From Stomoxys calcitrans (lineage: Eukaryota > Arthropoda > Insecta > Diptera > Muscidae), in contig NC_081554.1 of the NCBI RefSeq assembly GCF_963082655.1, forward strand, positions 122,091,869 to 122,155,868: DNA of 64,000 nt, given 5' to 3'. This document shows, in pieces, positions 8,884 through 21,052 of the stretch. The translations under genes and the position numbers were made by a program. The notes below the pieces were generated by a model. The model was not told the DNA's origin and searched no databases. It saw only the letters and a list, made by a program, of their open reading frames with translations. Position 1 is the first letter of the stretch. Each line of letters starts with the position of its first letter.

Positions 8884-11823
8884 TCACTGAGTTGTGTCGT
8901 ACACTGTGTCCTGAAAATCAAAACTGTTATGTCTTCTATGGTAAAATAGAAGGACTTCACCATCATATAAGAGGTTTTCCTCATTCAGTCTAGGCAGTGC
9001 AGCTGGTGAAAAGTACGTTCTGTTTAGAAGTGCATTCCTGTCATCATTGGAGGAGAAATGGTCAGACACCATCCCATTGCCCACATCGCCGCATCGTCCC
9101 AGAAATTCAATGGCGCCCCGCACCATCCATACGTCGATACGGGGAGTCCCCGCTCCATCATATATCGCCCTACACGAAGGGCGACTAACCGAACCATCCC
9201 TCCTAACTATCGTCCGCAGCCCCAAGCACGAGCGCAAAGCCCGCCTCTCCCAAGCCCTGACCCTCTCCATCTGCGCCGAAGATATGCCGAACCATATCGG
9301 AAAGGCATATGAAACCACCGGTCTGATCACTTGACGATAAATCAAGAGCTTCACGGCCGACGATAGACCCCTCCTCATCCGAAACAGGCGGTGATAGCCG
9401 AAATAGACCCTCCTCGCCCTGTCCAGCGCGTAATCAACATGATTACGGAATTCCAGTCTGGAGTCAAAAACGACCCCCAGATACTTAATCGTGCCAGTAA
9501 TTGCCACGTCATCAACCCCGATGCGGACCACGGGAACGTATCGTCGAAAATTAGGATAAGTGGTGCCAGTCCTGCCCCTAAAAACCATAGCGGAGCATTT
9601 CGCCGGGTTTAGCCTAAGCCTCCATCTAGTGAAATAACCACACAACTCACCCAAAAACATGTTAACATTCCTGTTAACAATAGAAGCCCTGGGGCCAGAG
9701 AAGGCCAACATGACGTCATCCGCGTACGCCAGCAGCATGCCACCTGAAGGAGGGGTTGGAATGTCATGGACAAACAAATTGTACAACATCGGCCCGAGGA
9801 TGGAGCCTTGGGGGACGCCAGATCGAACTGGCCGATCTGAAGAAGATTGCTCACCTACCCTTACACAAAAACTCCGACCGTGGAGAAAGCTTGCGACCAC
9901 CCTACATACCTGTCTGCCAAATCCAAGGCCCCTAAGCTTAAAAAGCAGGCCGTCGTGCCAAACGGAATCAAAGGCCTTGGAAATGTCAAGGCCTACCGCA
10001 ATCGTCCCGTACTTCCTATCAAATCCCCTAGCCACGTAGCTTGTGAAAACGCCTAAAGCGTGTGTGGTGGAATGGTCCGGCCTGAAACCAAACTGACCAT
10101 CCGGCAGAATACCTCTGTCTTCAACGACCCTGGCAATCCTCCTCAAAATGAACGACTCAAAGAGTCTCCCAAACGTCGACAAAAGAGAAACAGGCCTATA
10201 GCCAGAGCGATCTCGCCGATCAGATCCCGGTTTCGGTATCGGAACAACTACAGCGGTCTTCCAGGCGGGAGGAAAATACCCCAAATTCAGGCAGTGGTTA
10301 AACAAGACGCACAGAAAAGTGAAAATCACATTGCCGGCTCTCTTGAGCGCAATATCCGGGACTCCATCAACACCGGAGGACCTCTTGGACGACCAAGAGG
10401 AAAGGGCCGAACCAATGCAAGATGGTTTTACAAAAAGACCATCTTCCCACAAGGACCTATCGGCCACAGCAGTGCCGTTAGCAGGGAACGAACCAGAAAA
10501 TTCAACCAGGGGAGACGCATCAACAAGATCATCTGCAACCCCATGGACCTGTCTTTCGAACTCGCCGTCAGACGGGGGAAAGCCCGTCACCAAATCGACT
10601 TGAACATGGTCCGCAATAGCCTCCGCCTTGGAAAGATCATCAGTCAATACACTCCCGTCAGAGGACGTCAGGTCTCCAATAGGTTCCCTATTGGATAGGC
10701 CCGCGGCCCTCTTGACCTGAGAGTATGATCGACCATCGATCCTAATACGTCCAAGTCGGCGGCTCATGCGGTCCCGTTCGAAGGAGTCAATGGACTCGCG
10801 AATCACCCTAGACAGGTGTCTGATGTCAGTGCGCAAAAGCCCGCGGCGCTCTGGATCAGCCGATCCGCGCAGCGCCCGACATAGGGCCCTACGCTCATAA
10901 ATGAGCCTGAGAATCCAGCCCGGTAAGAACATCCTTGTCCTCTCCACGGGAACCCTAGGGACCGAAGCCTCGATCGCGGAGCGAAATACCATTCCAAGTC
11001 CCTCAACACAATCATCAATCTCCCGTGTAGTCACGTTCCTGTCTACCGGAAGAGAAATAGGCGACAGCCCCTCACCCAGACGAGCCCTGTAGCGACGGAC
11101 ATGCATTCTGCTAAAATCGAGGAAAGTCCTGGGATTCCTTATCTCAAGTCGCCCTATACCTAGAGTCACCTGGATCGCCCTATGATCTGACTCGAAATCA
11201 AATGCTCTCGACAATCCCCCATCGCCCGTGAGTGGAACACCAGGAGTCAACAAAAAGAAGTCTATGTAAGTCCCCCCGGATGCATTCGGTCTCGTCGGTC
11301 TATCGCACCGGCACGTCGCGAAATCAGGGTAGTCAAGTAAAAACCTGGCCAGCCGCCCTCCCCTGGGGTCCACCTCCGTGCCACCCCAGGACGGGTGTTT
11401 AGCATTGAGGTCTGCTCCAACCACAACCTCGCCAGACTCGTGCAGCTCCATAATCGACTCCAAATCCGATGGTATCAAGGGTTCACCAGGACGAAGATAA
11501 AGCGAAACAAAGGCAACTGAACCGCCATCCCTCGTAAAAACCCTCGCAGCGCAGGATTCTATGCCTCCTGTCCGAATATGTATCCTCTCACTGCGAAAAG
11601 AACTCCGCACAAGTACCGCAGTGCCACCGCCGCGTGACTGTCTATCCTGTCTGAAAACATCATATCCCTCCAATTCAAAGCGGTGCCTACTGGAAAGCTT
11701 ATGTTCCGCCAACAAAATCACATCAGGTCCATGGTCGTCAACAAAAATCTTCAAAAAATGTCTCCTGCGTAAGGACACACAAGAGTTGATGTTCAGAAAA
11801 ACACACTTAAATAAACTACACAT
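8884..11823 (-). CDS. ORF2 of element B, endonuclease-reverse transcriptase
   Basis: I take ATG 11823 (MCSLFKCVFLNINS) as the start: it overlaps the ORF1 stop by 8 nt, as in A and D, and aligns with the other ORF2 N-termini. The longer upstream frame begins with TTG inside ORF1. The 979-aa product has an APE-like endonuclease at residues 1-220 (FLNINS, DVILLAEHKLS, GADLNAKHPSWGG, TYIDFFLL, ESDHRA), then a linker and reverse transcriptase: SGVDGVPDIALKRA, YRPVSLLS, LDISKAFDSVW, GVPQGSILGPMLYN, LLAYADDVML and YLGVVFD. A cysteine-bearing C-terminal region follows. It would cut the target and copy element RNA there. No frame break is seen. Confidence 0.93.
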   Translation of the reverse strand: MCSLFKCVFLNINSCVSLRRRHFLKIFVDDHGPDVILLAEHKLSSRHRFELEGYDVFRQDRQSRGGGTAVLVRSSFRSERIHIRTGGIESCAARVFTRDGGSVAFVSLYLRPGEPLIPSDLESIMELHESGEVVVGADLNAKHPSWGGTEVDPRGGRLARFLLDYPDFATCRCDRPTRPNASGGTYIDFFLLTPGVPLTGDGGLSRAFDFESDHRAIQVTLGIGRLEIRNPRTFLDFSRMHVRRYRARLGEGLSPISLPVDRNVTTREIDDCVEGLGMVFRSAIEASVPRVPVERTRMFLPGWILRLIYERRALCRALRGSADPERRGLLRTDIRHLSRVIRESIDSFERDRMSRRLGRIRIDGRSYSQVKRAAGLSNREPIGDLTSSDGSVLTDDLSKAEAIADHVQVDLVTGFPPSDGEFERQVHGVADDLVDASPLVEFSGSFPANGTAVADRSLWEDGLFVKPSCIGSALSSWSSKRSSGVDGVPDIALKRAGNVIFTFLCVLFNHCLNLGYFPPAWKTAVVVPIPKPGSDRRDRSGYRPVSLLSTFGRLFESFILRRIARVVEDRGILPDGQFGFRPDHSTTHALGVFTSYVARGFDRKYGTIAVGLDISKAFDSVWHDGLLFKLRGLGFGRQVCRVVASFLHGRSFCVRVGEQSSSDRPVRSGVPQGSILGPMLYNLFVHDIPTPPSGGMLLAYADDVMLAFSGPRASIVNRNVNMFLGELCGYFTRWRLRLNPAKCSAMVFRGRTGTTYPNFRRYVPVVRIGVDDVAITGTIKYLGVVFDSRLEFRNHVDYALDRARRVYFGYHRLFRMRRGLSSAVKLLIYRQVIRPVVSYAFPIWFGISSAQMERVRAWERRALRSCLGLRTIVRRDGSVSRPSCRAIYDGAGTPRIDVWMVRGAIEFLGRCGDVGNGMVSDHFSSNDDRNALLNRTYFSPAALPRLNEENLLYDGEVLLFYHRRHNSFDFQDTVYDTTQ

Positions 11824-13522
11824 CGCAGAGGAAGCGCAAGAAGGCCGTAATGGCCCCCGACTCACCATGCTCCCTAACAAGGCCTGCATACCTTGGTGCA
11901 AATTCCCTCATCCTAGCGAAAACTGAAACGAAGTCGCCGCCCAATATTCGCTGACAGTCCGCAAAGATATCCGCACCGCCGGCGGATGTGGGGGCACCAG
12001 ACGGTGCCGAGCGCGCGCTTGGCCGTGCAGCGGACGCGTAGGAAAGTCCTCTCACCCTATTCGACCTAGACATATCCCTATTCCTGATCTCCTCTCTCTT
12101 CTCTGCCATCCTGGCAACCATTCTTACACGAATGGGACATTCCCTCGAGCCAGCAGTATGGCCCTCAACACCACAATTCACGCAACTCACTGGCACCACC
12201 TCATACCTCGTAACCCTTCCCGTCCCCGGATCGGTAACCTCCTTCCCTTCCAAATCCTTGGGCGGAACCGGACACGCCCCGCGTTCATGTGGCTGGCTGC
12301 ATTTACAGCAGCGAAATGGCAAACCGCAGTTGCCGGACACATGGCCATACCTTTGGCAATTATAACATTGGACGGGATCACGGGCCCTGTCCCTACGGAA
12401 AGTGACCCTGCAATGCAACATCCTTTTCACCCCATAGAGGAGACCCAAATCGGTGGACCTGCCCACCCTAAGAAGCCATAAGTTCCCCGAGAGGTTAACC
12501 AAACCCCGAACATCAACCGGGAACCCAAGGCCACCCAAACACTCCTCAACCTCTTCCTTAGAAAACTCGCCAGAAAGTCCCTCAATAACAACTGAATAGG
12601 GCAACAAATCCCTAGGCGTATGGGTGGTGAATTTATACCGCCTCTCCTTCAACATACTCTTAATCTTCTCAAAGGAATTTATACCCCTTACCCTCAAACT
12701 TATGCAACCCTTTCTTACCAATCTGATGGTGAAGTTCTTCGTGTTCAGGGATCTTGACACAATCGTACACAACTCTCTTACACCTACATCATAAACCATA
12801 AACGCAGGCATGGTTCCATTGTCTTCTCTATCCGCTGTGGCCGGTTGGCCCGTAGCAGGGGTCTTCACAGCTGGGGGGACAGCGTTCTTCTTCACTGCCG
12901 GTATCTTCGGTATAGCACCAGTCTTTGCAGGTTGCGCAACATCTCTCAACGGGAGCGTCTCTTCATTCTTCTTCTTCTCTTTCGGAATTCGCTTGGCCTT
13001 TACCAGGGAGAAGGCTCCATCGTTCAACGCAGTGCCGGGGTTTTCGGCTACCCCGGCCGACAAATCATTCGTATCCATATCCTCGACTGAGATATGGACG
13101 CCATCATCAGCTGAATTGCCAGCAGCTATGCCCTTTGTAGTGTGGGCACTAGCTGAAGCAATATGTGAATTCATGCCCTTTGTAGCCTGGGCAACAATCA
13201 CTCGACCATCAGAAGCATTACAAAAACATTGCTTTGCTCTGGCCATTTTTAGTTCGGCCACTTCCTTTCGCAGGGCAGAAATCACAGCCTCACTTCTGCG
13301 GGCATTCTTCTCAAGGCGTGCATTCGCTGCTTTGAGCTCTTCCACCAAGCATCCCATCTTTAGGCTCTCGTAAATGTCGCTATCAGACTTCTTCTTTCTT
13401 CGCTTGCGACTAGCCTCTTCCATTTTTTGGATGACCTCGTTGACCGTCTCATTCTTTGGCTTCTCTGCTTCTTCAATTTCTTCTTCTTCTTCGTCATCCC
13501 TTTTCTCAGGCTGACCTTCCAT
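11816..13522 (-). CDS. ORF1 (gag-like RNA-binding protein) of element B
   Basis: ATG 13522 (MEGQPEKRDDEEE) is the first methionine; the open frame extends 34 codons further to a TTG. The 568-aa protein begins with an acidic and then basic stretch, has a heptad-like segment around residues 70-115 that may form a coiled coil, and a low-complexity middle. A conserved fold follows, with RNSLNTKNFTIRLVRKGCIS and THTPRDLLPYSVVIEGLS. Three zinc knuckles (CYNCQRYGHVSGNC, CCKCSQPHERGAC, CVNCGVEGHTAGSREC) lie at about residues 380-460. In R1- and jockey-type elements this protein packages the RNA. It is intact, unlike ORF1 of A. Confidence 0.9.
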   Translation of the reverse strand: MEGQPEKRDDEEEEEIEEAEKPKNETVNEVIQKMEEASRKRRKKKSDSDIYESLKMGCLVEELKAANARLEKNARRSEAVISALRKEVAELKMARAKQCFCNASDGRVIVAQATKGMNSHIASASAHTTKGIAAGNSADDGVHISVEDMDTNDLSAGVAENPGTALNDGAFSLVKAKRIPKEKKKNEETLPLRDVAQPAKTGAIPKIPAVKKNAVPPAVKTPATGQPATADREDNGTMPAFMVYDVGVRELCTIVSRSLNTKNFTIRLVRKGCISLRVRGINSFEKIKSMLKERRYKFTTHTPRDLLPYSVVIEGLSGEFSKEEVEECLGGLGFPVDVRGLVNLSGNLWLLRVGRSTDLGLLYGVKRMLHCRVTFRRDRARDPVQCYNCQRYGHVSGNCGLPFRCCKCSQPHERGACPVPPKDLEGKEVTDPGTGRVTRYEVVPVSCVNCGVEGHTAGSRECPIRVRMVARMAEKREEIRNRDMSRSNRVRGLSYASAARPSARSAPSGAPTSAGGADIFADCQRILGGDFVSVFARMREFAPRYAGLVREHGESGAITAFLRFLCDV

Positions 13523-13671
13523 TTCAACGCCACAGTCACTGGTCAGTGGCCCACAAAAATGTTCAAACCACTGTAGGCTTTTTATATTTCTTTTGTGCTC
13601 TTTATAAAAATCACTTTTCGCCAAATCAAGTTCGTGTCTTGAGTCTACGATCTGCCACTCAACGACTATTG

Positions 13672-13707
13672 CTTCTTTGCTGCTTTACCACTGGCTTTTG
13701 GAGGCAT
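13672..13707 (-). pseudogene. H2B N-terminal fragment (12 codons) upstream of element B
   Basis: [12 protein letters not shown] is identical to intact H2B, then reads straight into the 5' end of element B, with a stop one codon later (CAA TAG). It keeps the H2B leader and TATA-like promoter to its right. It is the promoter-proximal half of the duplicated target. Confidence 0.9.
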
Positions 13708-14346
<639 letters not shown>

Positions 14347-14411
14347 ATTATCTACGAGCATCAAAGAAAAAATGTAAATACAGGCCATCGTATAAATCAA
14401 CAACAACAATC

Positions 14412-14427
14412 CGTCCTTTTCAGGACG
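14412..14427 (+). terminator. Histone 3' stem-loop of H2A (unit 1)
   Basis: CGTCCTTTTCAGGACG forms a 6-bp stem with a TTTC loop 65 nt after the stop, followed by an AAAAGAGAAAAAA purine tract. Confidence 0.94.
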
Positions 14428-15292
14428 ACAAAAATTTTTTTAAAAGAGAAAAAACTATATCAAACCTTATTTTATCAAGAAAATTTACTTAAAAAATAGT
14501 TTTAAATAATAAATAAAATTTTAATTGTAGTTAAATTTAAAAAAAAATATTTTTTGGTCGATTTTTTTTTTCAGTGGATTTGGTAATTTGCTAGCAATTT
14601 CGTTATTCGAAATTTCCTTAAACAATCCTGTTTTAGGTGTAAATACAAAAAAAATCTGCCATCTATTGTTTATAGGTAAACATTTTCAAATATGTTTACA
14701 TCTTATCGACTATTGCAGGTCTTTTAATATACATGTCATAATTATCAGTTATCAATTATCATGCATCAACATTTCGCCTTTTTGGATACATTAACATAAT
14801 AAGAATTTAGTTTTATCGACCCTACTCAAGATTATCGGCATTTAATAGGATCAATGTTACCATTAGGGTACTGTAAAAACTATTTATTTTACATTTGAAT
14901 ATCACATGGTAATCATTGTTCATTTTCTGATGCTGAGAAAAATTGGCATATGTAATAACAAAACATCGAAACGAAGTATCTACGATCGTCCCTCTTCGTA
15001 CATTTGTCACAAAGTTAGCAGCTCCAAGCAAAGGAAACATTTAATGGTAGTATATGCGTGCATTTTGGTATCTGTGTGTATGTATGCTTTTTAGTGTTGT
15101 ATACCATCGTTTCATCGTATTGTTCTAATGGCGTCGATTTTAGTTTCGTCATGTATGTATGTATATTATAGAAGCTACATTTTGGCCGACGGCAAATTGA
15201 AAAATGGTAATATTTATTTTCAAATAAGTTTTATGTATTTTTTTTTAGTAAAAATTTATAACAAGAAATATCTCTTTTTAAATATGTTTTGT
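14428..15292. other. H2A-H4 convergent spacer, unit 1
   Basis: About 860 bp of AT-rich sequence between convergent 3' ends, with a short GTATGTATGTAT tract near 15150. Open frames are short and unrecognised. The same spacer recurs at 32406-33266 and 50926-51786 with scattered substitutions. Confidence 0.65.
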
Positions 15293-15308
15293 GGTCCTGA
15301 AAAGGACC
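15293..15308 (-). terminator. Histone 3' stem-loop of H4 (unit 1)
   Basis: On the minus strand GGTCCTTTTCAGGACC lies 57 nt after the H4 stop, with the usual purine tract (TTTAAAAAGAGATA) beyond it. Confidence 0.95.
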
Positions 15309-15365
15309 GATTGTTTTAGTTTTAAAGTTTTTAAAATTTTCTCCAAAATAGCGTCAAGATAATGT

Positions 15366-15922
<557 letters not shown>

Positions 15923-16293
15923 TTCTGTGTTGAGAACTCGTGGTGTGAACACATAAGTTTGGAAAGCGGAAGTTTGAATACAAATTTTAATCTGAAGTGC
16001 TTTTTGAAAGTGACTCTTAATTGTGATTTTGTGAAGTGCATAGTAAGCACATTGCATTTTTGGACATTTTTCGCTACTCACTCTGGAAATTGAGAAGTGA
16101 TAGTAGTCACCAAAAGTTTTGTACATCACTTAAAAAAGTGAGAAGTGCATAGCAATCTTTATATTCGTTTTTACTGTGCTAACAAGTGGAGAAGGAGGTG
16201 GAGTTTGGAAACAATACCGGCGCACAGCACCTATGTGCGCCAAAAGAAATTGTCAGTTTGGTCAGAGATGGTACTGACCATAATCGCACCTTA

Positions 16294-18129
16294 ATGGCTG
16301 AATCAAACTATTATGGAATATTGAGCGAGCAGGCGCTGGGCTCCGCTCATTATCAAGACAAGATGGATGCTTCGACATCTAATGCATCCAAAAAGGCAGT
16401 TCAGGACACCTGTACGTCTGATGGAGGCGCGTCCGCCAGTGACAAAAGGCGCAAACGCAAAAAGAAGAAGAAGAATGGCAGTGGAAGTGGCAGTCATTCG
16501 CAATACGAGGACTTCCGTATTGACTTAATCACGTCACAGTTTATGGAAACCATTGAGAGGCTCGAGAAAGAGAAGCGTCAACTTGCTAATGAGTTGGCTG
16601 AACTGCGCTCACTCATACAGAGCAATGTTCAAAATCAAACACCTAGCCCTGGCGTAATCAGGGGCAACAATGACCATGACGTCAGATATACTGCAGCTAG
16701 AGGTGATGATGACATGGACGTCGTTAATGAGTACTCACTCCAGAGAGAAAAACAAATGTCGGTCAAAGCAGCCGAAGGCTTTGACACAGCGATGAAGGAT
16801 GCCAGAAGACCGTTGGTAAAGCCGAGAGAAATGTGGGTCAAGGCAAATGGAAACGAAGTAGCGGGAACCAACAAAGATACACCAACAGAAACAACAAACA
16901 AAGTTACATCAGCAACAGCAACTACAGACAAAATAACATCAGCAGCAGCCCCCAGCAAAGGCGCTATACGGAAGACAACTGTCCCTGGCGATACACAGGG
17001 ACGATTGACCACTGGCGGAGGAAATCCAGGACATCAGCCAAACATTGCTCAGCCGAGAGGAAAAGGTAAGTCCAGCCCACCTGTGATTAGGGTATATGGT
17101 AGTAATCCTAAGGATATGACGGATAGGCCAGCTAGACATTTGGGTCACTCCCTATTCAGCATTAGGCTGATAAACAGGAACTTGGTCGGTCTACATCTTA
17201 GTAAGATGGAAGACCATGCGAAGGCAAAAGAGTTCTTAACGAACATAGGTCTTAATTTCTTCACTTTTACGCCAAGGGAACTTAGACCATTCTCCCTTAT
17301 GATACGGGGCCTCTCGGGCACGTACGATGTGGAGGATCTTAGACAGTTTCTTGCAGGCTGTGGCCTCAGTCTGGATGTGCTCAAGATAATAAGATTGGAA
17401 GGAGATCGCTGGATCGTCCAATTAGGAAACGGGTCCGACTTCGGTGGTTTTAAGAAGCTGCAGTACATACTGCATTGCCGCGTGAGTATAAGGAGGAATA
17501 AGGCGGGAGGCTTAACCCAATGCAGGAATTGCCAACGATTTGATCACATTTCCCTGAATTGTAAGATGGCGTTTCGATGTGTTAAATGCGGTGGTTCACA
17601 TGGTCCGGACAACTGCGATATCCCGGAAAGGGACCTGAACACGGAGGAGAATGTGGCTACCGAGCCTTCTACTGGACGAATAGTGAGGACCGTTGGAGTC
17701 CCAGATCACTGTGTCAATTGTAAGGCTGACGGACATGTGGCAAGCTCCAAAGACTGTCCGAAACGCAAGGAAATACTCCGAAGGAGAGCAGGTAAGGGGG
17801 CTGCTCCCATGAAAACGACCAGCGACTTTACTGTCCCTCCTCCTCCCATTGATGGCAGAGGTGGTTCGTACGCCGATATGGCCCGTGGGATGCGTGGAGA
17901 TGCATCTACATCGACAGCTACGACTCGGAAGAGTCCATCTGGAGGCATTGACGGGGCCCTGGCCCACTTTGATGGCGAGTGCAGACGACTCCTTGGCGGC
18001 GATCTGATGACCTGCGTTAAGAAGATTGGGACGTATGCTGATACATATTGCCAACTTAGAACCGATGAAGAGAGAACCCGTGCGCTCTACGGGCTATTGT
18101 TATCGATGCGCCTTGATGCCCAGTTTTAA
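16294..18129 (+). CDS. ORF1 (gag-like RNA-binding protein) of element C
   Basis: First ATG in the frame is 16294 (MAESNYYGILSEQ), giving 611 aa; the frame stays open upstream to a GTG at 16186. The protein has a basic KRRKRKKKKK stretch near residue 52, a heptad-rich segment around residues 75-108 (FMETIERLEKEKRQLANELA) that probably forms a coiled coil, and a Thr-rich linker. A fold containing FFTFTPRELRPFSLMIRGLS follows, then three zinc knuckles at about 409-490 (CRNCQRFDHISLNC, CVKCGGSHGPDNC, CVNCKADGHVASSKDC). It should bind element RNA. ORF1 and ORF2 overlap by 14 nt. Confidence 0.9.
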   Translation: MAESNYYGILSEQALGSAHYQDKMDASTSNASKKAVQDTCTSDGGASASDKRRKRKKKKKNGSGSGSHSQYEDFRIDLITSQFMETIERLEKEKRQLANELAELRSLIQSNVQNQTPSPGVIRGNNDHDVRYTAARGDDDMDVVNEYSLQREKQMSVKAAEGFDTAMKDARRPLVKPREMWVKANGNEVAGTNKDTPTETTNKVTSATATTDKITSAAAPSKGAIRKTTVPGDTQGRLTTGGGNPGHQPNIAQPRGKGKSSPPVIRVYGSNPKDMTDRPARHLGHSLFSIRLINRNLVGLHLSKMEDHAKAKEFLTNIGLNFFTFTPRELRPFSLMIRGLSGTYDVEDLRQFLAGCGLSLDVLKIIRLEGDRWIVQLGNGSDFGGFKKLQYILHCRVSIRRNKAGGLTQCRNCQRFDHISLNCKMAFRCVKCGGSHGPDNCDIPERDLNTEENVATEPSTGRIVRTVGVPDHCVNCKADGHVASSKDCPKRKEILRRRAGKGAAPMKTTSDFTVPPPPIDGRGGSYADMARGMRGDASTSTATTRKSPSGGIDGALAHFDGECRRLLGGDLMTCVKKIGTYADTYCQLRTDEERTRALYGLLLSMRLDAQF

Positions 18130-21052
18130 GACAGTCTTTATAAATGTCAACTCAATAGTGTCTCGACATAAGAGACACTATCTTCAGATTTTCGTGAAGC
18201 AGCAGAAACCGGATGTCTTGATGATAGCTGAGCATGGCCTCACGGAGAGGCATGTATTTGGACTAGAGGGCTACGACTGTCACATACAATATAGGACGAC
18301 TGCCATTAGAGGCGGCGGTACGGCCATATTTATAAAGACTGGCATTAAGGCTGAGAGGTGTATTTGCGATCTCGGCGGCTTACAGGGTACACTGGTTAGG
18401 GCTTCGACGCCCGAGGGCTATGTTCTCTTTGCCTCATTGTATAGTAGGCCACAGGATGCTCTTGACATACAAGCACTGGATAGATTGGCAGATCTAGTAG
18501 GCTCCACGGAGGCGATAATTGGTGGTGATCTCAACTCTAGGCATCCAGATTGGGGGGATGCTGTCCAGAACGTGAGTGGCCGCCGTCTGCATGAGTGGCT
18601 TAGGATGACACCAACCATGTCGTTGCTGAAGACAGAGGGGCCCTCGAGGAGGACTGCTATGTCTAGCTCGTACATCGACTTCTTCTTGAAGACTAATGGG
18701 ATTCAACCGACGGATGTTTCGCGGTCTCATAGGGGACTTGAGACGCTGGATTACGACTCGGACCACAGGGCCGTCGTCCTTGAGATTGGCGAAATGGTTT
18801 TTGAAAGGAGTCAGCCCACAGAGATCTTCGATTTTAGAAGCTTAAGAATGCGACGATTTAATGAAAGGCTTGCTGCGGCCCTGGACAGATGCGAATTGCC
18901 GATTGCCAGTAATGCGACTGTTGCAGAAATCGATGGGGCGATCGAGGCAATGGATAGAGCCTTTTCCGAGGCCATGAGTGAAAGCATCGACAAGATTAGG
19001 CCACATAAGGGAACCCTGAGAAAATTGCCAGAGGACATATTGGAACTCATCCACAAAAAGAAAACCCTGAGAAGGCGACGTTTCCGGATTATGGACCAGT
19101 AGGAATCATCAACCCTTGGGGCTACCATAAGGAACTTGGGGAACATAATTGCCCAGCGTATTGCTCGTTTTGAGGACCAGAATTACATGCAAATGCTTGA
19201 TAATATTAGGCCGAACAGTGAAATGTTCAGCAAGCTGAAAAGTATAAGGGCCGCTGGGAGACGGAGTAAAATCTGTGATCTTATCCAGGAAGACGGGCGA
19301 TGCACCACATCTGACGAGGAAAAGGCGAATGCTGTTGCGCGTGAGTTGGCGAAGATCCAACAAGGAGTCATGAACCCTGGAGCATTGAATGATGTTCGGG
19401 ACATGTACACACCGAGGATTGAGTTCCGTGATGGAAACTTGGCGGATGCCTCCACGACTGTGGAGGGTTCTTTCAGGATTATAAAACCAGCGGAAATTGG
19501 GTCTGTCCTCCGCACCATGAACAACAAAAAGAGCTCGGGAGAGGACGGCATTCCGAACTATGTGCTCCGCAGGACTGACGCTAGGGTATGGCGATTCTTA
19601 GCGATTGTCTTCAACCACTGCCTGAACCTTGGATACTTCCCCAGGGCATGGAAGATGGCAAAGGTGGTCCCTGTGTTGAAACCGGGAAAGGATCCGACAT
19701 CGCCAGCGAGCTACAGACCGATATCCCTGCTCTCGTCAATCTCGAAGCTCTTTGAAATTTTCATCCTACAGGAGATGAATTGCCACATTGAGGAAGCTGG
19801 GATGCTGATAGGATCGCAGTTTGGGTTCAGGAGATCTACCTCCACTACACACGCCCTGACGGCCCTCACAAGTAGGGTTGTGGAGGGATTCAACAACCGG
19901 TGTGTAACGATAGCGGCCAGCTTGGACTTTGAGAGGGCCTTCGACTCGGTCTGGCAGGAGGGCATAGTCCGAAAGATGAGGACATTCGGCTTTCAAGATT
20001 CCCTTATAGACATTGTAGAGGACTATCTCAGGGAGAGATCCTTCAGCGTTGTGGTAGCTGATTCGAAGTCTGCCACACAGAGAATCAGAGCTGGAGTACC
20101 GCAGGGATCTGTCCTAGGACCGGTTCTCTATAATGTTTATCTGGCAGATATACCGGAGCCGACTAATGGGGAACTTCTTCTCATCTATGCGGACGACATA
20201 CTTGTCGCATCGACACATGCCAGGGCCAAGCGGGCCGCTAGGAACCTGGAGGAATACCTTGACACTCTACAAGGGTATTTTGAGACATGGAGACTTGGCC
20301 TGAATGTCCAGAAGTGCCGGACAATGGTATTCCGAGGGAGGAAGCGGAATTTGTACAAGAACGCCAGGTCGTACGTCCCCAACATTAAGATTGGAGGCGA
20401 TACTATCGTAAATTATGGATCCTTGAAGTATTTGGGTGTGATTTTCCAGGAGGATATGACATTCACGCGTCATGTCGATTACCTTTTGGATAAGGCGAAG
20501 GCTGCTTTCCACGCCTACGCATCGTTACTGAGGAGGAAAGGAGGACTGAGTAGGAAGATTAAGCTCACCATTTATAAACAAGTTGTTAGACCCACATTGG
20601 CCTATTCTTTCCTGGTATGGAGCTCCATATCATCGGCACAAATGGAGAGGATAAGGATATTCGAGAGGAAGATGTTGCGGTATTCTCTTGATATGAGAAC
20701 GAAGGTGGAAACCCAGGGGCAGTATAGGAATACCCCGAATAGAGAGGTATATGGCGACGCTAGATTGCCCAGAGTGGACGCCTTCATGGTGAACGTTGCG
20801 CTGAAACACCTGCAGGGTTATGCCGCGCACCCAAATGCGATTGTCCGGGAGATGAGCCTCTCGCGCCGGGATTTCGACAGCCTTAGAAATGCCGAAAGGG
20901 TCCTTCCTCCTACGTGCCTTGGACATATGGCCGAAAACAATATGCTGTTTGATGAGCATGGTAGACTTATGTTCTACCATAGGAGATTTGGGAGAATGGA
21001 CTTTGAAGATCCGGTTTATAAAGTGGACCAGTGGCTACCTGGTAGCATTTGA
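18116..21052 (+). pseudogene. ORF2 of element C, endonuclease-reverse transcriptase with one in-frame stop
   Basis: ATG 18116 (MPSFKTVFINVNS) aligns with other ORF2 starts. The endonuclease motifs are present: INVNS, DVLMIAEHGLT, GGDLNSRHPDWGD, SYIDFFL and DSDHRA. At 19100-19102 a TAG follows CAG in the linker between endonuclease and reverse transcriptase. The same frame then continues without shift to 21052, with SGEDGIPNYVLRR, YRPISLLS, LDFERAFDSVW, GVPQGSVLGPVLYN and LLIYADDILV. A single C-to-T change would create the stop, and total length without it matches the 976 aa of D. The copy is therefore probably a recent insertion with one nonsense mutation; read-through cannot be excluded. Confidence 0.88.

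Larger units (their letters stand above)
8535..13671 (-). mobile_element. Non-LTR retrotransposon, family B, complete copy in H2B
   Basis: A 5.1-kb element reads leftwards, in H2B sense. Its 3' junction (8534/8535) joins the target GCCATCAAACAC, 18 nt downstream of the first T of the H2B TATA-like box. Its 5' junction (13671/13672) lies after the twelfth H2B codon, giving an unusually long duplication of about 106 nt. Contents are a leader of about 150 nt, ORF1 with three CCHC knuckles, ORF2 overlapping it by 8 nt, and a 349-nt 3' UTR (8535-8883) without a clear poly(A) tail. Both ORFs are open. It is most similar to A and E. Confidence 0.93.

Noticed and set aside
19100..19138. A frameshift in C ORF2
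   Set aside because: The two open parts are in the same frame; the break is one TAG codon.
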